Below are positions 15,546 to 24,300 of a stretch of 50,203 nt of DNA, in pieces. A program made the translations under genes and the position numbers. Positions within the stretch are counted from its first letter, which is position 1. Each line of letters starts with the position of its first letter. The stretch is from Syntrophobacteraceae bacterium (lineage in GTDB: Bacteria; Desulfobacterota; Syntrophobacteria; Syntrophobacterales; Syntrophobacteraceae), in NCBI GenBank assembly GCA_025453975.1, contig JALOPI010000025.1, positions 1 to 50,203 on the forward strand. The letters run 5' to 3'. Below the pieces are notes generated by a model, which ran no database searches, was not told the origin of the DNA, and saw only the letters and a list, made by a program, of their open reading frames with translations.

Positions 15546-17804
15546 TCAGCTCCGCCTGGCGAAAAGGTTCTTGACCGTGTCGGCGCCGAAGCCGAGCAGG
15601 AACACGGCCACGAGCCCCGGCAGGATGTCCAGCTTCATGAGCTGCTCGCGGGCTCCCCCCACCAGGGCCAGGATCGCGATGAGGAGCGCCAGGGCCAGCC
15701 GCCCGCCCTCGACCACCCATCGCTCCCATGAGCGCTTCCGGTGCTGGAGAAGGAGCGGCATCGATTTCTGCAGCCCGGAGGAGCCGGCGCCCGTCCCCCC
15801 GATGGGCTTCCCGTCCGAAGTGGTGAAGTGAACATGGAACCGGGCTTCCCTCTCATTGCGGAAATAGTGAACGATCTCCCACCCCTGCTCCTGCCCCACG
15901 GAGCCCTGGAACTCCCACAGGCAACGAAATTCGCTCAAGGCCGCGCAATGCCTGAACCTGGGATCGGCAAACTCCAGCCAGAGACGGACGGGCTCATTGG
16001 GGCGAGCCGTGAGGGGCTCCGTCTTGATGCCGACATTGCCCGCGTCCAGCTGCTGGAGAACGTCCGAGGTGAGCACGTCCTGCTCGATCTGCTCCTTGAG
16101 CCTTCGAGCCAGATCCAGGGTGTAGGGGCTTTGGAGCCTCAGAAGCTCGACGAGCCTGGCCTCGCATTGCCCCACCCGGTCATGGCGGGCGGGGTCGGCC
16201 CGCGTATCCTCGAATCGCAGGATGTAGTGGCGAAGGACGTAGAGCTTCTCGACACTCATGTCGATCCAGTGGTAACGGGAAGGACTGATCTCAGCGGGGC
16301 TCTCGTAGGTCTTATCCTTCAGTATGACGAACAGGTCGGTCAGCTTTTCCCGGAGCTCCCCGCACTTGGGCCGCAAACCGATGTCTCCGCTGCCCGCGTC
16401 GTATTCCACCCGCAGCGAGTGGATCCGTGCAGCCAGGGTCTCGGCAAAGTGCGGATCGACCTCCTCCAGACGGTCCAGCAGTGAGGCGGCCGATCGAGCT
16501 GCCACCTGGGCCGCCTGAAAATCCGTTTCCGTCGGGCGGGCAAGCTTGAGCAGACGGGTAGCTTCATCCAGAAACCGTCCAGCCTTCCACAGGGGCGTGG
16601 GGGGGGCTCCGGAGGTTTTGGCGCGCAGCGTCTCCAGTCTCTGGGACACCTCATCCAGGAGCGCCACCAGCTCGATCCGCGTGCTGAGGACCCCGATATC
16701 CCGTTCGAACAGCTTAAGCCTCTCCGCGGCGTCGGGCGCCAGCATGCCGAGGTCCCTGAGTGTCTCCCAGAGCCGCAACCGCTCAACCCGGACGCCCACC
16801 CGCAGGGCGGAATCGGTCTTTCGCGAGATGGCGCGGGTCTTCTGGGCCAGGTCTCCGAGGCGCCCCGCCAGCTCGATGCGCGCCAGCTTATTGGGGATCC
16901 ACATGCCGAGAAGCAGGGAGCAGATCCCGCCGAGAAGCAGCACGCCAAGGAGGATCGCGCCGCTCCAGAGCCCCCTTGCCCCATCGGACCATGAAGAGAG
17001 ACGGAGCCGGACGGGCAGGGTCGTCGCAGGGCCGTCCGGCCAATCCCTGGAGCCCATGGGAGGCTTCCAGGAGAGGCTGAGGAGAGCCGGTCGCTCCACA
17101 TCCTTGAAAAGACTTTCGAGCCTGCCCCCAAACCAGACCGCCGGGGGATCGATGACCAACGGCTGGAGGCTCCGGGGGGTCAGCGCGGTCTCTCCCGCGA
17201 GGGTGGAAGGCTCGCTGGGGATGGCCAGCCACCAGGCGACGGTATAGGTCATGGCATCTTCATTCCTGAGCACCAGCAACCCCTTCTGGTCGCGGTGCAG
17301 CTCGATCAGCGGCTGATCGGGGGATGACGAATGAAGACCCACCCTGAACGGCACATCGTAGTGCGCCGCCTTCAGCGTGTGAATGGTGCCGTTGATGGAG
17401 AGCTCGGCCGCGGACTCTCCGGCCTCCCACAGATTGGACACCTCCAGTCTCACCCGGACGGTACCCCCCTCCGGGATGCGCGATTCCACGAAGGGGCTTC
17501 CCGGGGTGTCGGCCCCCAGGAAGAAAGCGGCCTCGGTGGCGAGGGGCCTGCCCGTGACCTGGCTCACGAAATGTCCGACGGTGATGAGGAGAGGCACCTC
17601 GCCCTCGCCGGAGTTTTGAACATGGAGCCACCCCTGGGCCCGCTGAGTCGAACGGTCCACGACCATGACGGGAAGCCCGCCCACGAGGCTCACCCGAGCC
17701 TTCGATTCGGGCGGGGTGCCGGCGGGGGCCGATGCGCCGTGGACGAAAAGGATGGCAAGGCAGGCGGCGGTCCAGGCCGCTGAGCTTACGGTCTTCTTCC
17801 GCAT
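15546..17804 (-). CDS. Unrecognised 752-residue membrane protein
   Basis: I do not recognise this family. The start at 17804 has AAGGAG 10 bases upstream and begins a signal peptide (MRKKTVSSAA, a hydrophobic stretch, then GASA). Residues ~30-275 look like an extracytoplasmic beta-rich region. A transmembrane helix follows at ~277-301 (GAILLGVLLLGGICSLLLGM). Residues ~305-690 are charged and largely helical, with leucine-rich coiled-coil-like stretches and a TEPLTARPNEPVRLWLEF beta segment. Two more helices (~697-717, ~728-747) and FGADTVKNLFARRS end the chain. It lies alone, convergent with the GltB-like gene. It may couple a periplasmic sensor to a cytoplasmic partner, but that is a guess. 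Confidence 0.8.
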   Translation of the reverse strand: MRKKTVSSAAWTAACLAILFVHGASAPAGTPPESKARVSLVGGLPVMVVDRSTQRAQGWLHVQNSGEGEVPLLITVGHFVSQVTGRPLATEAAFFLGADTPGSPFVESRIPEGGTVRVRLEVSNLWEAGESAAELSINGTIHTLKAAHYDVPFRVGLHSSSPDQPLIELHRDQKGLLVLRNEDAMTYTVAWWLAIPSEPSTLAGETALTPRSLQPLVIDPPAVWFGGRLESLFKDVERPALLSLSWKPPMGSRDWPDGPATTLPVRLRLSSWSDGARGLWSGAILLGVLLLGGICSLLLGMWIPNKLARIELAGRLGDLAQKTRAISRKTDSALRVGVRVERLRLWETLRDLGMLAPDAAERLKLFERDIGVLSTRIELVALLDEVSQRLETLRAKTSGAPPTPLWKAGRFLDEATRLLKLARPTETDFQAAQVAARSAASLLDRLEEVDPHFAETLAARIHSLRVEYDAGSGDIGLRPKCGELREKLTDLFVILKDKTYESPAEISPSRYHWIDMSVEKLYVLRHYILRFEDTRADPARHDRVGQCEARLVELLRLQSPYTLDLARRLKEQIEQDVLTSDVLQQLDAGNVGIKTEPLTARPNEPVRLWLEFADPRFRHCAALSEFRCLWEFQGSVGQEQGWEIVHYFRNEREARFHVHFTTSDGKPIGGTGAGSSGLQKSMPLLLQHRKRSWERWVVEGGRLALALLIAILALVGGAREQLMKLDILPGLVAVFLLGFGADTVKNLFARRS

Positions 17805-18342
17805 GGAGGGTCTCCTTTCCGAGCAGGGTGTGCTCAAAATGCCTCCCATCCCCGGGGGCGGCCCGAATCGGGAGAAGGAAGCCCCGAACGGGCTGGATTT
17901 GCCGTTTTGCCATACCGAGCGAAAGTGGGAGCCAGTATGGGAATGGCTCATCCTGCCCTGTCGCGGGTGTGGATGAGCCCCGCCGGCCATTCCCAGACCG
18001 GCTCCAGGAGTCTGTCCAGGAATTTCTTTCTGTCATTTTGAACCGATCGTGGCAACGGGAGAAATCTCGAGGAATCCAGTGATCACCCAGACCGAGATTT
18101 CTGGCTATCGATCGACATGGCCGTCCCTGGGCAGCCTCCCGGGATTCCCCCCTTCGGGCGGAATATCGGGAAGCCCGGATCGCGGTCCTTCGCGGTATCA
18201 TGATCACCAGATGGGGCTCATCGCTTATTTTCTTGTATGAGCAGACAACTGGAGGTTAGTATCTATTGTTTCTTTGCATTCTCATCGCTCTCTTGTCAAT
18301 TCTTTCGTCCCGTATCTCACTCTTCAGGAAGGATGAGGCTCG
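17805..18342. other. Divergent intergenic region before der
   Basis: This 538-bp stretch separates two divergent genes and must hold both promoters. The only candidate I can name is the one at 18233-18262. I see no RNA gene, repeat or conserved small protein; open frames here translate to composition-biased sequence without domains. Confidence 0.5.
18233..18262 (+). promoter_or_regulatory. Weak candidate promoter for der
   Basis: TTGTAT (18233-18238) and TAGTAT (18257-18262) are spaced 18 bases apart, in a locally AT-richer stretch 80 bases before der. Confidence 0.3.
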
Positions 18343-19671
18343 ATGGTGCTTGTAGCCATCATTGGCCGACCCAATGTCGGCAAATCCACCCTCTACAACC
18401 GAATCGCCGGCAGGCGCCGAGCCCTGGTGGACGATTTCCCCGGCGTCACCCGGGATCGCAATCAGACCGAAGTCGTGTGGGACGAAAAACGATTCATCCT
18501 GGCCGACACGGCCGGATACGGCGTTTCGGGCGACTCGGCTCTGGAGGAGGGGACCCTCGAGCAGGTCCGTCTGACCATCGAGGAGGCCGACATTCTGCTG
18601 TTCGTGGCCGATGCCAAGACGGGGCTTCACCCCGAGGACCGCTCCCTGGTGCAGCTCGCGCGTAAAGCGGCCAAGCCCACCTTTTTCGCCGCCAACAAGA
18701 TCGACGGACCGGAGCAGGCCCGGCACATGACCGAGTTCTTCGAGCTGGGCCTGGACCGCATCTACCCCATCAGCGCCGCTCACGGATTCGGTGTGGGGGA
18801 GCTCTTGACGGACCTGGCCGAAACTATTCCCGAGGCCGACGGGAGCTTGTCAGAGAAAGAGGATACGGGCGAGATCCGCATGGCCATCATCGGGCGCCCC
18901 AACGTCGGCAAATCGACTCTCATGAACCGCATCCTCGGGGAGCCCCGGGTCATCGTCAGTCCGGTCCCCGGAACCACCCGCGACGCCGTGGATTCGACCT
19001 TCGAGCGGGACGGCCAGCGGTATCTGCTCATCGACACGGCGGGCATCCGGCGCAAGGGAAGAGTCCGGGAGAAGATCGAGAAGATCAGCGTGGTCAAAGC
19101 CCTGGAAAGCATCGATCGCAGCCATGTTGCCCTCATCCTCCTCGATGCGCTGGAGGGGGTCACGGACCAGGACCTGCACATCGCCGGTTATGTTCAGGAG
19201 CGATTTCGAGCCTGCGTCATCGGCATCAACAAGTGGGACATGGTGAACAAGGACCCCAAGCACGTCAAGAACCTCAAGGCGGAGATCCGGGAGCGATTTC
19301 GATTCCTGCCCCACGCCCCGATCCTGACTTTCTCGGCATTGAGCGGGCAGCGGGTCGGGAAGATTCTCCCCACCATACGGGAGGTTTTCGGACAGTACAA
19401 CCGTCGGGTCACGACAGGCCTCGTCAACCGTGCCCTGGAGCAGACGGTCCAGAAGCACGAGCCTCCGATGGTGGCGGGGCGCAGGCTCAAGTTCTATTAC
19501 GCGACCCAGAGCTCCGTCAGGCCGCCCACCTTCGTGCTGTTCTGCAACCGCCCCGATGCCATCCATTTCTCCTATGAGCGGTACCTGACCAATCAGTTCC
19601 GGGAGGCTTTCGGGCTCAGTATGTCCCCCATCCGGATGGTCTTTCGCGGCCGCCAGCGAAATCAGGATTGA
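18343..19671 (+). CDS. der: Ribosome assembly GTPase Der (EngA)
   Basis: A 442-residue tandem GTPase needed for maturation of the 50S ribosomal subunit. The first G domain has GRPNVGKST (~8-16), DTAG and NKID. The second has GRPNVGKST (~186), DTAGIRRKG and NKWD. A C-terminal KH-like domain includes PPTFVLFCN and FRGRQR. The length agrees with the family (about 440-490). GGATGAGG precedes the ATG. The next gene begins only 6 bases after the stop, so the ABC genes downstream may share its transcript. Confidence 0.96.
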   Translation: MVLVAIIGRPNVGKSTLYNRIAGRRRALVDDFPGVTRDRNQTEVVWDEKRFILADTAGYGVSGDSALEEGTLEQVRLTIEEADILLFVADAKTGLHPEDRSLVQLARKAAKPTFFAANKIDGPEQARHMTEFFELGLDRIYPISAAHGFGVGELLTDLAETIPEADGSLSEKEDTGEIRMAIIGRPNVGKSTLMNRILGEPRVIVSPVPGTTRDAVDSTFERDGQRYLLIDTAGIRRKGRVREKIEKISVVKALESIDRSHVALILLDALEGVTDQDLHIAGYVQERFRACVIGINKWDMVNKDPKHVKNLKAEIRERFRFLPHAPILTFSALSGQRVGKILPTIREVFGQYNRRVTTGLVNRALEQTVQKHEPPMVAGRRLKFYYATQSSVRPPTFVLFCNRPDAIHFSYERYLTNQFREAFGLSMSPIRMVFRGRQRNQD

Positions 19672-19677
19672 GCCCGG

Positions 19678-20361
19678 ATGGAGCGGATTCATGGAGGCAA
19701 GACCCTGGAAGACAAGGTGAAGCGCCAGATTGTGCTTCCCTGGAGCCAGGTGCTTAGAATCTCTTTCAATTCCGTGCGCGTGAGGCTCTTCAGGTCCCTC
19801 ATCACCACCTTGTCCCTGGCCCTGGCGGTATCCTTCGTGGCCTACACCTGGGCGGGCTACGAGATCCTCAACGGCGTCTGGCCCAAGGCCGACGCGTCCC
19901 TCAGACAGTCGATTCTCGGCGCGGGCTATGAGCTGGTGGATGGCAGCTTCGGCTCCGGCCCCAAGGATCGCTGGCTTGCCTTCCTTTCGCTGCTGGTCTG
20001 CGTGGTCGGGATCGTCAACGCGCAGCTCATGTCCGTGACCGAACGGTTTCGCGAGATCGGTACCTTCAAGTGCCTCGGCGCCCTCAACACCTTCGTGGTG
20101 AGGATTTTCGTTCTCGAGGCGGTGTATCAGGGATTTCTGGGAGGATTGGCGGGGAGCCTGGGGGGAATCCTGGTGACCAGCATCGTCCTTCTGGTTAAGT
20201 TTGGGTGGAGTGTCGTGACGGAGTACCCTCTGGCGCGCGTTGCCCTGACCTGCGCGGAAGCGACCTTGCTGGCCGTTTTCCTGTCCCTGGTCGGGGTCAT
20301 CTACCCGGCCCTGGTGGCGGCCCGCATGCAGCCGGCCGTGGCCCTCCGGTCCGAGGCCTGA
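19678..20361 (+). CDS. Minimal FtsX-family ABC permease
   Basis: A 227-residue FtsX/MacB-type permease with about four transmembrane helices (~37-57, ~101-121, ~140-170, ~197-217). The region after helix 1 is only about 45 residues, so the large periplasmic domain normal for MacB, LolC or FtsX is missing. The cytoplasmic coupling segment SVTERFREIGTFKCLGA is kept; it matches the ERxREIGxxKxxGA signature that contacts the ATPase. The C-terminal LVAARMQPAVALRSEA is also typical. It should pair with the ATPase at 20607 and the giant permease at 21338, making an asymmetric heterodimer. It starts 6 bases after der. Confidence 0.85.
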   Translation: MERIHGGKTLEDKVKRQIVLPWSQVLRISFNSVRVRLFRSLITTLSLALAVSFVAYTWAGYEILNGVWPKADASLRQSILGAGYELVDGSFGSGPKDRWLAFLSLLVCVVGIVNAQLMSVTERFREIGTFKCLGALNTFVVRIFVLEAVYQGFLGGLAGSLGGILVTSIVLLVKFGWSVVTEYPLARVALTCAEATLLAVFLSLVGVIYPALVAARMQPAVALRSEA

Positions 20362-20606
20362 GGGGCTTTGCCCCGAAGCTCCCCCAACCGCCGGCGACGG
20401 CTGTCCAGAGTGGGACGGGACCATTTCCATCGAAATCCAAGCGTTTGGCGCGCAGGGGCGGACTGGATGGCTCCTCCATGGTGCGCTCGGACGGTTTTTC
20501 AGGCACGCGCCGAGAAGGCCTGGCGGGCGGCGGGCAGTCAACAGCCAGGAGCGGGGCTTCTCGGCAGCTCGATGCCCATGGCTCAAACGACGGAGCTTGA
20601 TTCCCA

Positions 20607-21341
20607 ATGGTCCAGGACACTGAGCACAATGTGGTCCGTCTATCGGAGGTGTTCAAGACTTTCCGGATGGGCGGCAACACCGTGGAAGCCCTCAAGGGAA
20701 TCGACCTTTCCATCCGGGTGGGGGAGTATCTCTCCATCATGGGTCCATCGGGGTCGGGAAAGTCGACGCTCTTCAACATGATCGGAGCCCTCGACAAGCC
20801 GTCCTCGGGTCGGGTCTTCATCGACGAGGTGGACGTGGCCCAGCTGGACGCCTATGAGCTGGCCTGGCTCCGATGCCGGAAAATCGGGTACATCTTCCAG
20901 ACGTTCAACCTGATCCAGGTCATGACGGCCATCGAGAATGTGACGCTCCCCATGATCTTCGCCGGCATGAGCCGGGACGAGTACCTGGAGAAGGGCATGG
21001 ATCTTCTCAAGCTGGTGGGGCTGGCCGAGCGCTACCATCACAAGCCCTCGGAGCTGTCGGGGGGCCAGCAGCAGCGCGTGGCGGTGGCCCGGGCCCTGGC
21101 CAACGACCCGGCCATCATTCTGGCGGACGAGCCCACGGGAAACCTGGATCTCACCACGGGCGAGGAGATCATCAGCCTGCTCAAGCAGCTGTCCACCGAG
21201 CGGGGCGTGACGATCATCTCGGCCACCCACGACATCAAGATGCTCAACGTGTCCGATCGGGTGGTCTGGATTCGAGACGGGCGCATCCATCGTATCGAGG
21301 ACCGTGAAAACCTGAAGATAAGGGTGGGCGAGGTGGCATGA
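20607..21341 (+). CDS. MacB/LolD-type ABC transporter ATPase
   Basis: A 244-residue ATPase of the MacB/LolD/FtsE group, which works with FtsX-family permeases by mechanotransmission rather than substrate channelling. Motifs: Walker A GPSGSGKSTL (~49-58), Q-loop FQTFNLIQVMTAIENV, signature LSGGQQQRVAVARAL, Walker B IILADEPTGNLD and the switch histidine in SATHD. All catalytic residues are intact. The stop overlaps the start of the giant permease (ATGA). A 245-base gene-free gap separates it from the small permease. Substrate direction is unknown; relatives export or extract lipids, lipoproteins or peptides. Confidence 0.94.
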   Translation: MVQDTEHNVVRLSEVFKTFRMGGNTVEALKGIDLSIRVGEYLSIMGPSGSGKSTLFNMIGALDKPSSGRVFIDEVDVAQLDAYELAWLRCRKIGYIFQTFNLIQVMTAIENVTLPMIFAGMSRDEYLEKGMDLLKLVGLAERYHHKPSELSGGQQQRVAVARALANDPAIILADEPTGNLDLTTGEEIISLLKQLSTERGVTIISATHDIKMLNVSDRVVWIRDGRIHRIEDRENLKIRVGEVA

Positions 21342-24300
21342 GGGCTCCGGCTTCCCCGTTGCGAAACTTGTGGATCCCCGGCTGTCTGTGGATCGTCGTG
21401 ATGCTGTCCCCCATGGCATGGGGTGACTCAGCCCGGGCTCAGGGCCATGACCCCCTGGGCGATCTCGGATTCTTCGCTTCCCAGGGGGACCGCTCCACGG
21501 GATCCCCGGGCGCTGAAGCCGCCGCCGATCACATCCTCGGGGTGTTCAAGGAAGCGGGTCTCCAGCGGGTGGGATTCCAGAAGTTCCTGGTCCCCGTTCC
21601 CCGACTGGAATCGGCCTCCATCGAGAGCGGCGGACAGAGCTGGTCTCTTTACCCCTGGGGGCCGAACCTGGTCTATCTCCCCATGACACCGGACGAAGGG
21701 GTGAGCGGCCCCCTGATCTACGTCGCCGATGGATCCTTCGACGCCATGGACGGCAAAGCGATGGAAGGAGCCATCGTTCTCATGGAAATGGCATCGCGCG
21801 GGAACTGGCTCCATGCGCAGATGGCCGGCGCCCGGGCTCTGATCTACCTGGGAGGCGAGGAAAGCACCCGGGGGGATCTTGAGGGTAAGAACACGACGAC
21901 GCCCCTGGCGTTTCCGCGCTACTGGGTCCCCCGCGAGACCGCGGACGGGCTCAGGAGCCTGGCGGCCGCGGGCCCGAAACGGGTCACGGTTCGCTCCAAG
22001 GCTCGCTGGGAGCACAAGCTCGTGCGCAACTGCTTCGGGCTCCTGGAGGGTCGGCATCCCCAGCTCAGGAATGAGCTCGTCGTGCTGGACGCCTTTTACG
22101 ACAGCTCCTCCCACATCCTGGGCGTCGCTCCGGGAGCCGATGAGGCGACCTCCATCGCGACACTGCTCGGCACCGCCCGGGCGCTGGCCAAGTCCCCTCC
22201 CGACCGGAGCGTGCTCTTTGTGGCTACCGCGGGAAACGGGCAGGGACTGGCCGGCATGCGCGAGCTGGTGTCCAGCCTCACGGTCCGGCGCAAGATCCTT
22301 CGCAGCCAGTCCAAGACGCTGCAGGAGGAAAAGGACCTCACCGAAGCCCAGATCGATCTCATCGAGCGGACGGATCCCCTGGCGCAGGAGGACCCCACCC
22401 ACCGGGCCATCCTCTGGAAGCTGACGGTCGAAAAGGCCAAGGACCGGGCCGACGCCCTCACCCGGGAGATTCAATACCAGAAAGCCCTCAAGCGCCACGA
22501 CCTGGCCAAGGGCGTGCCGGATCCCCGTCCTTACCGCCGGCTCTCCTGGCGGGCGGGCCTGGAGGAGCTCAACGGGGGTGAAAAGGAGCTGGCGGGGGAG
22601 CTGCTGCGCGAGGCTTTCCCGGGGCTGGCCCTCAAGCGGGATGAGCTGAAGCTCCGCATCGAGGCCCTCAAGTCCACCAGCTCCATGCGGAGCTTCCTGG
22701 ATGAATACCGGCCTGTCCTTTTTCTGAGCCTGCACCTTTCCTCCCGGTCCCCCCATTTCGGCCTGGTGGAGATGGGGGAGACGTACCCCATACGCGATAG
22801 CGTGAAGCGGGTTCTGCGCGCGACGAGGCTATCGGATGTCCTGGCAAGGATCGGCCAGGAGGTCGCCGGCGAAACGGGGCGATCCACGGGCTTCCGGAGC
22901 ATCGGGCGGGGAGGGGTGGGTCAGGACAGCTTCGCGAAACCGCCGACGACATCGCATCCGTGCTGTGACGTGGCTGCCCTGGCGGGCCTCCAGGCATTCT
23001 CCCTCATGACCCTGGACGACCACCGCCCTTACTGGTCCACGCCGCACGACACGATGGATCGGGTGAGCCCGGAGAACATCGAGAGCCTGGGGCTCACCCT
23101 GCCGCTCATGATCGGAAAGCTGGCCTCGCACCCGGCCCTGGAGTCGGCCAGCCAGCCGGGGCTCAAGGGTATGGCCAGCCTCGAGGGCCGGGCCATGTTC
23201 GTCCGGCAGGGCGAGCTGTTTCCGGACCAGCCGGCCCCGGGCACCATCATCTCGGTGCTTCAGGGCTCCTCGATTTTCAGGACCATGGTGTACCAGGACG
23301 GCAGCTTCTTCCTGCCGGGTCTGGCCAACAGCCGGGTCTCCCTGGAGAAGATCATCCTGGAGCCTTACGGCCTCGATCCTCAAACGGGCCGGGTGGCCTG
23401 GACCGCCGACAAGGTCCAGACGGGAAAGATCAACTACCGGATCAAGGTGAAGACGGACCTGGCCAGTACCTCCCTCGTCATGTTCCGTTGCGAGCAGACC
23501 GACGTGGCGGGGACCTTCAACCCGCAGAACATGAGCTACCTGACCAAGGTCGAAATCCTGGACGCCGCCACCGAGGCGCCGCCGCTCCGTTATTGGTACA
23601 GCCGGGTGGACGGGCGCGACACGATGGCTGTCTCGGTCTTTCTCGAGAAGGGGACGCGCTTCAAGCTCATCATGGCCGAGTCCCTCCTCAGGAAGGACTT
23701 CTTCCTGCTCAACACCAGCCCCGAATTCCCCAACGGCTCGGGATTCCTCATCGGCTCTCCGCCGTCGCTCCTCATGGCCCCGTACCAGGTGGCCAGGGAC
23801 CTGCATCAGCTCCTGGGAGGCCGACTCCAGAACCTGACCCGGCATGGGATCGTGAACGTCCACCTCGAATCGCTCTACCGGCAGTCGGCCGAGGGTCTGG
23901 AGCAGGCTCGTAAAGCCATGGAGGAGCTTCGATATGGCGCATTCTGGGAGAGTGTCATCGAGTCCTGGGCCCGGCTGAATTCCGTGTACGGCGAAATCGA
24001 GAGCACACAGCGGGACGTGTTGACGGGAGTCATGTTCTTCATCGCCCTCTTCGTTCCCTTTGCCTTCTGCGTGGAGCGTTATCTGTTCGCCTTCCGGGGC
24101 GTGTATCAGCAGATCGTCGCCTTCTTCCTCATCCTGGTCGTCACCATTCTCATCATCCAGGGGCTTCACCCGGCCTTCCAGCTGACGTACAGCCCCATGG
24201 TCGTCATCATCGCCTTTTTCATCGTGGGGCTGTCGGTCCTGGTGAGCTGGATTCTTTTCATGCGCTTCGAGCGCGAGATGGCGGAAATGCACAGTCGCAC

